Source: Amazonocrinis nigriterrae CENA67
Lineage (GTDB): Bacteria; Cyanobacteriota; Cyanobacteriia; Cyanobacteriales; Nostocaceae
Reading direction: 5' to 3'
Assembly: GCF_016056305.1 (NCBI RefSeq)
Contig: NZ_JAECZC010000005.1
Coordinates: 60,176-124,175, forward strand
Length of the DNA stretch: 64,000 nucleotides
Both the position numbers and the translations under genes were made by a program. A model generated the notes under the pieces. The model was not told the origin of the DNA and ran no database searches. It was given only the letters and a program-made list of their open reading frames with translations. Shown here in pieces: positions 17,234 to 24,677 of this stretch (position 1 is the stretch's first letter; every line of letters begins with the position of its first letter).

Positions 17234-17425
17234 ATGGAAGACTCAGTTTTTGTTATATTTCTTGTCTTTGGATGTATCTGGATTTTAATGGGAGTTGTAG
17301 GTTGGATTGCATTCTTAAAATCTGAAGGAGAAGAAATTAAGTTTGGCAAATGGGGACTTATAGTTGCAATTCCAATTTTGATTCCGTTGATTGTAGCTTT
17401 GGGTATTAGTATAGTTTATCACTAA
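17234..17425 (+). CDS. Small two-helix membrane protein
   Basis: The protein has 63 residues when started at the ATG at 17234. It has two hydrophobic helices (VFVIFLVFGCIWILMGVVGW and LIVAIPILIPLIVALGISIV) joined by a charged loop (KSEGEEIKFGKWG). The frame is open 28 codons further upstream to 17150, but those residues look non-coding. The family is unknown. Its size and hairpin topology are typical of small inner-membrane accessory proteins, but nothing in the sequence gives a function. Confidence 0.5.
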   Translation: MEDSVFVIFLVFGCIWILMGVVGWIAFLKSEGEEIKFGKWGLIVAIPILIPLIVALGISIVYH

Positions 17426-17629
17426 TTGAATTAGCATTAAAATTTTGATTCAGAGTACTAATTCATCAAATACAGTCAAGTTTAAAGTACATACGTAAAT
17501 AATGTTACAATCAGCTAATGTTAAAAAATTGTTGGGAAGTTGATCGGCTACTAATTAGCTCAAATGATGACTGAATTTGTGCTAAATTTTTAACTACTTC
17601 AGCGACTTCCCACTTAATGATAAAAGTTT

Positions 17630-18313
17630 ATGAGTCCACAGCAAAAGCTTGTCCCTGGACAACTAATTATTAATAGCCGGATGTTGTACTATGGCTGGAT
17701 ACCGGCAGATCCTGATGCCGTAAAAGCACTTGTTCCAAATGCTCTGGAGCCAGCTAATAATGGTGCTGTATTTATGAATCAGTATGTAGTCGATACTGAA
17801 GAACAGACATCGGGTTTCGGTGCATATTCACTCACATACATCGGTGCCGATCTCCAAGGATTAGATACTCCCGATGGTGCAATTCCGGGTCGATGGTGGA
17901 CACATTATTTTAATTCTAGTCCCTCCGTCCGTGCTTACGCTGAAGAACACGGTGTACCTGCAACACCAGGACAGACAACTATTACTCTCGATGGCGATCG
18001 CTTGGTTGCTACCACCGAGTCTGATGGTATCCCTATTATTCGGACTACTGCTAGGGTGGGCAGTACTATTGGCGGCGTGTCCCGTGGTCAACTACGATAT
18101 ATCACCAAATTAAATAACACATTTGTGAGTGGAATTTATCCTTTTATCTCTGAGATGGTTACTCCTTGGGAAATCCTCTCTGTTGAATTCCTGGAACCAA
18201 GCCACTCAGTCTACGCCTTACGTCCAAAGACACCACTACAAATCCTCTGGGGCTTCTATGCACCTCGCGCCTCATTTTGCTATCCCGGTGGAGAAGAGGT
18301 ATTAGCAATTTAA
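17630..18313 (+). CDS. Acetoacetate-decarboxylase-like protein
   Basis: The protein has 227 residues. It has the ADC-superfamily beta-barrel pattern: an opening LIINSRMLYYGWIPADPDAVKALVPNAL region, then NQYVVDTEEQTSGFGAYSLTYIGAD, and GIYPFISEMVTPWEILSVEFLEP. The Schiff-base lysine of true acetoacetate decarboxylase is not evident at the expected place, so another reaction, such as an ADC-like aldolase or dehydratase, is likely. It has no signal peptide. The gene stands alone on the plus strand, convergent with the methyltransferase that follows. Confidence 0.75.
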   Translation: MSPQQKLVPGQLIINSRMLYYGWIPADPDAVKALVPNALEPANNGAVFMNQYVVDTEEQTSGFGAYSLTYIGADLQGLDTPDGAIPGRWWTHYFNSSPSVRAYAEEHGVPATPGQTTITLDGDRLVATTESDGIPIIRTTARVGSTIGGVSRGQLRYITKLNNTFVSGIYPFISEMVTPWEILSVEFLEPSHSVYALRPKTPLQILWGFYAPRASFCYPGGEEVLAI

Positions 18314-18352
18314 TATCATTTCTCGTTTTGATACTTCCTACTGACTCCTTCC

Positions 18353-19045
18353 TTAAGGATCTAACTGAATGTGTACAAAAAGGTCGGTTGCATCTGGAAA
18401 AATCTTATAAGGTTCCGCTTTCCAAGCGTAACAGTCAACGCTATCCATCAATAAGTACAAAATATCAGGATTCAAAACTGTGGAGTGTGCAACTCCATTC
18501 GGTTGTGAGTAATTAGGAGAAGTTGAATCAATATAGGAAATGATATTAAAAAGAACATACTTTTTAGCACACTTGAGCATTTTTCTCACAAAATACTCAA
18601 AAAATAGGTCATATTCACGTACTCTAGTTACTAAAACTCCTAAAGCCAACACAATATCAAATTTATTTTCTGGGGAAAAATCAGGACTAATAAAGTTGTT
18701 TAGTTGAAACTCTTTTAAAGGGAATTTATGCTTTGCCTCTGTGACAAAAGCAGGGACAATATCTATTCCCAAATAATTAAAATTATTAATATCTGGTAAA
18801 CGCAACGACAAATAATCAATAACTTCCCCTTTGCCACAACCTATATCTAATATTGAGCAATCTGGTTGAATTACAACGCTTTCAAAAAGCTTATCGAAAA
18901 CTTTAAAATCTCTTTGATCATCTCTTTCACCAATGCTTTTAGCTGAGGTTAGCCCCTCCTTTAAGGCAAGTTCAGAATAGTGTTTACTTATACCTTGTCC
19001 ATCTTCCAACCAGATATGTATGAGTTCATCGGAGAAATTTGACAT
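18353..19045 (-). CDS. SAM-dependent methyltransferase
   Basis: The protein has 230 residues. Motif I is SILDIGCGKGEVIDYLSL at ~residues 62-80. The strand-2 acid is in YLGIDIVPAFV, and motif IV is FDIVLALGVLVTR. The N-terminus has an HYSELALKEGL...SIGERDDQRDFKVFDKLFE segment that recurs in small-molecule methyltransferases. The substrate is unknown. The gene ends about 40 bases from the end of the convergent decarboxylase-like gene, and it starts 28 bases after the stop of the large sensor kinase gene on the same strand, so the two are probably co-transcribed. Confidence 0.83.
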   Translation of the reverse strand: MSNFSDELIHIWLEDGQGISKHYSELALKEGLTSAKSIGERDDQRDFKVFDKLFESVVIQPDCSILDIGCGKGEVIDYLSLRLPDINNFNYLGIDIVPAFVTEAKHKFPLKEFQLNNFISPDFSPENKFDIVLALGVLVTRVREYDLFFEYFVRKMLKCAKKYVLFNIISYIDSTSPNYSQPNGVAHSTVLNPDILYLLMDSVDCYAWKAEPYKIFPDATDLFVHIQLDP

Positions 19046-19073
19046 TGTATAACCACAGGATAAGAATCACATT

Positions 19074-22000
19074 TTACAAATTAAATGTAACATTGGAAAC
19101 TGGAATTTCAATCCAGAATTTTGTGCCTAATCCTGGTTGCGAATCACATTTAAAAACACCATGATGTTTATCCACGACAATCTGGTAACTAATTGACAGT
19201 CCTAAGCCAGTACCCTTTCCTACTGGTTTAGTTGTGAAAAATGGATCAAATACTCTCGCCTTAACTACTTCTGGGATTCCGGCACCATTGTCAGTAATTT
19301 GAATCACTACACTCTTAACATTACTTTTGAATTCTCCAACAGTGGTTCGGATTGCAATTTGACCGTGGTAAGGTTCTGAGTTCGATTCCTGGTGTTCTTC
19401 TAGAGCATCGATCGCATTGCTCAAAACATTCATAAATACTTGATTCAGTTGTCCAGCATAACACTGTACTAATGGCAAATCACCATACTCTTTGATTACC
19501 TCAATGGCGGGACTTTCTGGTTTGGCTTTCAAGCGATGTTGCAAAATTAGTAGAGAGCTATCAATACCCTCGTGAATATTTACAGCTTTCATTTCCGCTT
19601 CATCGAGGCGAGAGAAATTCCGCAAAGACATGACTATCTGACGGATACGATCAACCCCGATTTTCATGGAAGCTAGAGTTTTGGGCAAATCCTCAATGAT
19701 AAATTCTAAGTCAATCTCTTCTGCACGTCGAAAAATTTTCAGACTGGGGTTGGAGCATTCTTGTTGATAGAGATTCAACATACTGAGTAAATCTTCAGTA
19801 TAGTCACTCACATGGGAAAGGTTGCCATAGATAAAATTTACTGGATTGTTAATTTCATGGGCAACACCTGCTACTAATTGACCCAAACTAGACATTTTCT
19901 CAGTCTGGATGAGTTGGGTTTGAGTTTGTTGTAAATTCTGTAAAGCTTGTGCTAACTGGTTTGCTTGTTGTTGAGTTTGTCTGAGTAATTCGACTTGTTG
20001 CAGTGCAACCCCAAGCTGATTAGCAATTTGAGCGATAAACTTGATTTCTGAATCTTCCCACTGGCGGGGTGTAGAATTTTGATAAGCTGCAAGCAAGCCC
20101 CAAAGTTGTTGTCCAATAAATATTGGCGCGATCGCATATGCTTTAACTTGACATTGCTCTAAACATGCAATGTGACACTCAGAATGTCCAGCTTGATAGA
20201 TGTCATCGACTGCAAAAGTTTCATTATTGCGATATCGTCCGCCTTGGGTTTGTTGCAAATAGCTATCTTGCCAAACTGTATTGATATCGCCATTTACCAA
20301 CTTTACCCAACCCTCACCGACAAACTCAGCGATAAACTCACCACTCCAATCTGGTTGAAAGTGGTAGATAGCCACACGATCCGCTTGCAGTGATTTACAA
20401 ATTTCCTGGGTGGTAGCTTCAAAAATCGCATCCAGGTCAAGAGATTCCCGAATTTTGGCGACAATTTCAAACAATACCCGTTGCTGTACTGCTGCTTGTT
20501 GTAAATCCAATGCTTGCTCTTGAGTTTGTGTAAGTAATTCAGATTGTTGCAGTGCTACCCCCATTTGGGCAGCCACTTGACTGATAAAGTTAATTTCAGA
20601 AGCTCTCCATTGTCGAGGCCCGGAGTGTTGATAAGCTGCTAGTAAACCCCAAAGTTTTTGCCCAACAAAAATAGGGGCAAGTACAAAAGCATAGATATGA
20701 TAATTTTCCAGATTTTCCACATGACAGCGAGTGAATCCCATTTTATAGATGTCATCCACCGCAAAGGTTTCATTGTAGCGGTAGCGTCCGCCTTCTGTTT
20801 CTTGTAAATACGTGTCATTCCAAACAAGATTAATACCTAGTTTGGACTCGTTTAACCAGTATGGACTAGCCGCTTCAAAATCACCGACAAATTCGCCACC
20901 CCAATCAGAATTAAACTGATAAACAGAAACGCGATCGCTTTTGAGTAATTGACAAACTTCTTTGGTGGTAATTTGAAAAATAGTATTAGTATCCAAAGAT
21001 GCGCGAATTTTGGCAATCACACCAAATACAGCCTGTTGTTGTTCAGCTGTCCGTTGGAGTTCATGTGTGCGCTTGTTGACTTGATGTTCTAATTTAGCAT
21101 TAAAAGCTTGTACTTGCTGGTACAGTTCGTGCTGTTGAATTGCCGAGGCGAAGTGTTTACTAAGTTCTCTAGCTAGTTCAATTTCTTCAACTGTCCATTT
21201 GCGAGGTTGAGCCTTTTTAGATTGTCGCCAAGCCTCAAATGAACGACGGGGATAAAGTTGCCTTTGATCGAAATCAAATTGACCAGCCCAGAGAATTTCT
21301 GTGTCAATTTCATTGCGGAAAATAGTTAAATAGCCTAATAATTGCTGACGATACTGAAGCGGAATCATCAAAATGCTGCGAATTTTAGTAGGTTGAAAAG
21401 CAGCTTCTAAACTTCGCAAACCTGGAGTTTCATATAAGTCTGAAATTGCCCAGACATCATAGTCATGAGATTTGTAATATTCCTGCCAGACGTTATACTG
21501 CTCCATCAGTGGATATATAGTTTTTGCTGGCATCATGGGTTGCCTTCCGCAGGTATAAACCTGGATACAATCGCTGCCAGGAATCAAACATTCTGCTACA
21601 GTTTTAACGCTGCCATTCTGGAAATTAAAGCCTTCATTTCTAATGCAAAGCCTACCACCAGCACCATCAAAGGCAGCTACAGCTGCTTCTAAAGCTGGCT
21701 GTAGGACAATGGTGGGTAATGAATGTAGCAAATTAGCAATGCGGTTAATGACAGCTTCCCGTTCAGCTTTTTCATGAGCTTGAGTCAAAAGAGTACTTTG
21801 AGCGATCGCTACTGACAGCTGATCTACTACCATCTGCACTACTTGTATTTGATATTCTGGTATCGAATGTGGCTGAGAATTGTGAGATACTAGTAGCCCC
21901 CAAAGTTCATTTTGATAGAGAATAGGCGCTACTAGAGAAGACTTCACCCCCATCGCTGTTAAGTATTCAATATGACATGATTCTACAGGGCGGTAACGGA

Positions 22001-22388
22001 TATCCTCTAAAATAATTTCTCCATTTTCCAAGTCTTGCAGATAAACTTGACCTATCTGTTGAGTATCAACATCGACAATTGAAAGCACCCTTGACTTGAT
22101 AAACAGTTCACGCACATAGGGTGGAATATCATCAGCTGGAAAATTTAGCCCTAGTAGGGATGGTAAGCGATTTTCATGAATGAACTCAGCAATGACCTGA
22201 CCACTTCCATCTGCATGGAATTTGTAAATCATTACGCGGTCAGTTCCAAGTAATGAGCATACTTCCGCCGTTGTTGCTGTGATAATTTCCTTTAAATCTA
22301 ATGTTTGACGAATACGATTTATAATTCGGCGCAGTACACTTTCAATATCAATATCTACCCGCAAGTTTACTTTGGCGATCGGGGTCAT
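19074..22388 (-). CDS. Knotless (Cph2-type) phytochrome with two cyanobacteriochrome GAF domains and a histidine kinase
   Basis: The protein has 1104 residues. GAF1 (~15-200) has the phytochrome FPADDIPP motif and bilin-binding Cys138-His139 (SCHIEYL). A PHY-like domain (~225-420) follows, with its tongue motif PRRSF at 380-384. There is no PAS domain, so it is of the knotless group II type. GAF3 (~450-620) and GAF4 (~640-800) have the red/green cyanobacteriochrome signature NETFAVDDIY and bilin cysteines Cys555-His556 and Cys738-His739. The kinase has an H-box VAHEINNPVNF (His844) and an ATPase domain with GTGLGLSIS. It is a soluble light sensor that would phosphorylate an unlinked regulator; no response regulator is adjacent. 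Confidence 0.93.
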   Translation of the reverse strand: MTPIAKVNLRVDIDIESVLRRIINRIRQTLDLKEIITATTAEVCSLLGTDRVMIYKFHADGSGQVIAEFIHENRLPSLLGLNFPADDIPPYVRELFIKSRVLSIVDVDTQQIGQVYLQDLENGEIILEDIRYRPVESCHIEYLTAMGVKSSLVAPILYQNELWGLLVSHNSQPHSIPEYQIQVVQMVVDQLSVAIAQSTLLTQAHEKAEREAVINRIANLLHSLPTIVLQPALEAAVAAFDGAGGRLCIRNEGFNFQNGSVKTVAECLIPGSDCIQVYTCGRQPMMPAKTIYPLMEQYNVWQEYYKSHDYDVWAISDLYETPGLRSLEAAFQPTKIRSILMIPLQYRQQLLGYLTIFRNEIDTEILWAGQFDFDQRQLYPRRSFEAWRQSKKAQPRKWTVEEIELARELSKHFASAIQQHELYQQVQAFNAKLEHQVNKRTHELQRTAEQQQAVFGVIAKIRASLDTNTIFQITTKEVCQLLKSDRVSVYQFNSDWGGEFVGDFEAASPYWLNESKLGINLVWNDTYLQETEGGRYRYNETFAVDDIYKMGFTRCHVENLENYHIYAFVLAPIFVGQKLWGLLAAYQHSGPRQWRASEINFISQVAAQMGVALQQSELLTQTQEQALDLQQAAVQQRVLFEIVAKIRESLDLDAIFEATTQEICKSLQADRVAIYHFQPDWSGEFIAEFVGEGWVKLVNGDINTVWQDSYLQQTQGGRYRNNETFAVDDIYQAGHSECHIACLEQCQVKAYAIAPIFIGQQLWGLLAAYQNSTPRQWEDSEIKFIAQIANQLGVALQQVELLRQTQQQANQLAQALQNLQQTQTQLIQTEKMSSLGQLVAGVAHEINNPVNFIYGNLSHVSDYTEDLLSMLNLYQQECSNPSLKIFRRAEEIDLEFIIEDLPKTLASMKIGVDRIRQIVMSLRNFSRLDEAEMKAVNIHEGIDSSLLILQHRLKAKPESPAIEVIKEYGDLPLVQCYAGQLNQVFMNVLSNAIDALEEHQESNSEPYHGQIAIRTTVGEFKSNVKSVVIQITDNGAGIPEVVKARVFDPFFTTKPVGKGTGLGLSISYQIVVDKHHGVFKCDSQPGLGTKFWIEIPVSNVTFNL

Positions 22389-22754
22389 TGCTTTTAATTA
22401 AATTTTTTTCAAAAAATTAAATATCTACATATGCAGAATTCTAAAAACATTTTTAAATTTAATTAATTGATTTGTCGTCAGTAAAACCACGGCAAAATAC
22501 TGACAATAAAATTTACTTTTATTTATAAAAGTTTATAACTCAACTAACAACTAATTTTTTTTCAAAGTGATGTTGCACTTTATTTGCATAGGAGCAATTC
22601 ATGAATTGCTCCTACAGTGTGCAGTTTTATGTCAGTTTTATAGGTGCATCTTCAGCAAAAAAGTATTACACCTACCTACTTATCTCATCTTTCAAAGCTA
22701 AAATAAAATTTGCTTTTAGCTTTGAAATATTTGTGCGTATCCCCATCAGCAAAA
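22389..22754. other. Intergenic region with palindrome copy 2
   Basis: AT-rich promoter side of the phytochrome kinase gene and 3' side of the Get3d-like gene. It contains the perfect palindrome at 22589-22614. A 92-codon plus frame here is not supported. Confidence 0.5.
22589..22614. repeat. Perfect palindrome centred on GCAATTCATGAATTGC, copy 2
   Basis: Twenty-six bases form a perfect palindrome (TAGGAGCAATT...AATTGCTCCTA). It shares its core with 4501-4524 and 49980-50005. Confidence 0.78.
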
Positions 22755-23942
22755 TTAAACTCTTACATTGTCAGCAAAACGGATTTTCAAGTAGTCATCT
22801 TCCATTTTTGCTCCTGAAGGTTGCAATGCTGCTAATGCTTGGGGTAATACTAAATTGCGGCGGTGGTTCCCAATGGTGATGTTTAATTCGTCACCGTATT
22901 TATTCAATTGAATTTGAGTTTTGGGAATGCCAGGTAAGTAAAGTTCTAAACTATATTGATTTTGCTCTTGTACAACTCTGACAGTTGTTTCCTTATAGTA
23001 AACTTGAGTTGGGTCTTCATCTTTGTAGAGAGTTTCTTTCAACCTTTCTAATGCAGCTAAACCGCACATTTCTTCAGAAAACAGCGGAACTTCCTTGACA
23101 GGCAGAGGCAGAAAATTATCATGAATTTCCTGGCGATATTGCTGTTGATTTTCCTTCCAACGCTGGAAAAATGGGTCTTGTACTTCGCTGGGAATGATGC
23201 GATTAGCTATTACTAAATCTGTGGCAACGTTATACAAACTCAGATAAGCATGAGCGCGTAAAGACTCTTTAATCACCATCTTTTCGGGATTCGTGACAAG
23301 GCGTACAGAAGTTTGAGTATTATCTGTTAAGACCTTTTCTAGAGCTTCAATTTGTTCATAAAATTCGTAAGGTGCATCCATTACTTCTTTATCTGGCAAA
23401 GAAAACCCAGCAATGGGTTTAAAAATAGGTTCAACTAGAGGTCTCAGCGCCACGGAGATACTTTGAAACGGTTTGTAGAAACGGCGCATATACCAGCCAC
23501 CAACTTCAGGTAAACTCAACAGGCGCAGTGCTGTACCAGTGGGGGCTGAGTCAATAATTAACACATCAAACTCACCTTCATCATAGTGGCGTTTCATCCT
23601 TACCAAGCCAAAAATCTCGTCCATACCTGGTAAAATGGCTAATTCTTCCGCCTGTACTCCTTCTAAACCCCTAGCCTGTAAAACTTGAGTAATGTAGCGC
23701 TTCACAGCACCCCAATTTCCTTCTAGTTCTTGTAGCGCATCTAGTTCTGCACCCCACAAATTTGGTCGAATTTCTCGCGGTGCGTGTCCCATTTCCAGGT
23801 CAAAACTATCTGCTAGGGAGTGAGCAGGGTCTGTACTTAAAACCAGTGTACGATAGCCTAGTTCCGCACAGCGAAGTCCAGTTGCTGCTGCAACTGATGT
23901 CTTCCCCACCCCACCTTTACCTGTCATTAATATTACACGCAT
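22755..23942 (-). CDS. Get3d-like ATPase (TRC40/ArsA family) with a C-terminal alpha-crystallin-type domain
   Basis: The protein has 395 residues. The P-loop is GKGGVGKTS at residues 8-16, a deviant Walker A with the signature lysine. Switch I is [10 protein letters not shown] and switch II is [12 protein letters not shown]. From about residue 310 the sequence turns into a small-heat-shock-like fold ([17 protein letters not shown], then [18 protein letters not shown] and DYLKIRF). This layout is known for Get3d, the Get3 paralogue of plants and cyanobacteria. It has no CxxC zinc site of eukaryotic Get3. Get3d is thought to chaperone hydrophobic proteins, with its client still unclear. The gene stands alone. 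Confidence 0.9.
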   Translation of the reverse strand: MRVILMTGKGGVGKTSVAAATGLRCAELGYRTLVLSTDPAHSLADSFDLEMGHAPREIRPNLWGAELDALQELEGNWGAVKRYITQVLQARGLEGVQAEELAILPGMDEIFGLVRMKRHYDEGEFDVLIIDSAPTGTALRLLSLPEVGGWYMRRFYKPFQSISVALRPLVEPIFKPIAGFSLPDKEVMDAPYEFYEQIEALEKVLTDNTQTSVRLVTNPEKMVIKESLRAHAYLSLYNVATDLVIANRIIPSEVQDPFFQRWKENQQQYRQEIHDNFLPLPVKEVPLFSEEMCGLAALERLKETLYKDEDPTQVYYKETTVRVVQEQNQYSLELYLPGIPKTQIQLNKYGDELNITIGNHRRNLVLPQALAALQPSGAKMEDDYLKIRFADNVRV

Positions 23943-24677
23943 GGATAATTTTGTCCTGTCTGAGAATTATTTATATTTATTTACAATTTAGCTTATATCA
24001 ATACAACTGACCAAAAATAAGGCTTTTGACTATTGCGATCGCTTATACGTTTTTGGATTTGAGATTTTTGATTGTAAAAGATTTACTGAGTAGTTTTTGA
24101 GGGCTTCATCTATCTTGATCATTGTTCTAAGGAACTGACAAAAAATCAATTATCCAGTAGGGTGTCTGAACGCGACGGTACAACGCACCTATTACCACTA
24201 GTTGGATATTTTTTTAATTGCAGGTCTTTAAATCCATTGAATTTACGCAAAAACAATAGTATTTAGATTTACTCCTTCATTGATCAATTCAGTTGCGTCT
24301 ATGTGTCTCAGGTCATGGATACTACAGGCTATGTCAGCCTCTTTGCAATAACCAGAACACTTCTGTTGAATCGATTTGTCTTGTTACAGCTCATAAATTA
24401 AGCCAAACTCTAAGTGTTAGTAGGTATATTTCAGTACTTTACATTCTGCTTAAATATATTTAAACATAACTTCACAATTTTGATAATTGTAATATGCGAG
24501 TATTACAACTAACATCTGATGTGAATTAAAAACACCTCTTGTGCTGTGAGGGTTTTAAGACTTGTTCCTAATTGTGATTTTTTAATCATTGACGAGATGA
24601 TAAGGGTTTTAAAACTTAATTCACATCAGGCGTAACCATACAAATGCATTGATTTGTAGAACTAAAGAGAATACATT
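23943..24677. other. Intergenic region with a separated inverted repeat
   Basis: About 730 bases lie between divergent genes. A partial, decayed relative of the GTAGGGTG repeat lies at about 24160-24190. A separated 14-base inverted repeat lies at 24516-24629, just upstream of the RTX gene. No gene is supported. Confidence 0.5.
24516..24629. repeat. Separated 14-base inverted repeat upstream of the RTX gene
   Basis: CTGATGTGAATTAA (24516-24529) is repeated exactly inverted at 24616-24629 (TTAATTCACATCAG). Between them are two direct copies, one mismatch apart, of AGGGTTTTAAGACTT (24549-24563 and 24603-24617). The right arm ends 48 bases before the RTX start codon. It may be a small mobile remnant or a regulatory structure. 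Confidence 0.55.
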
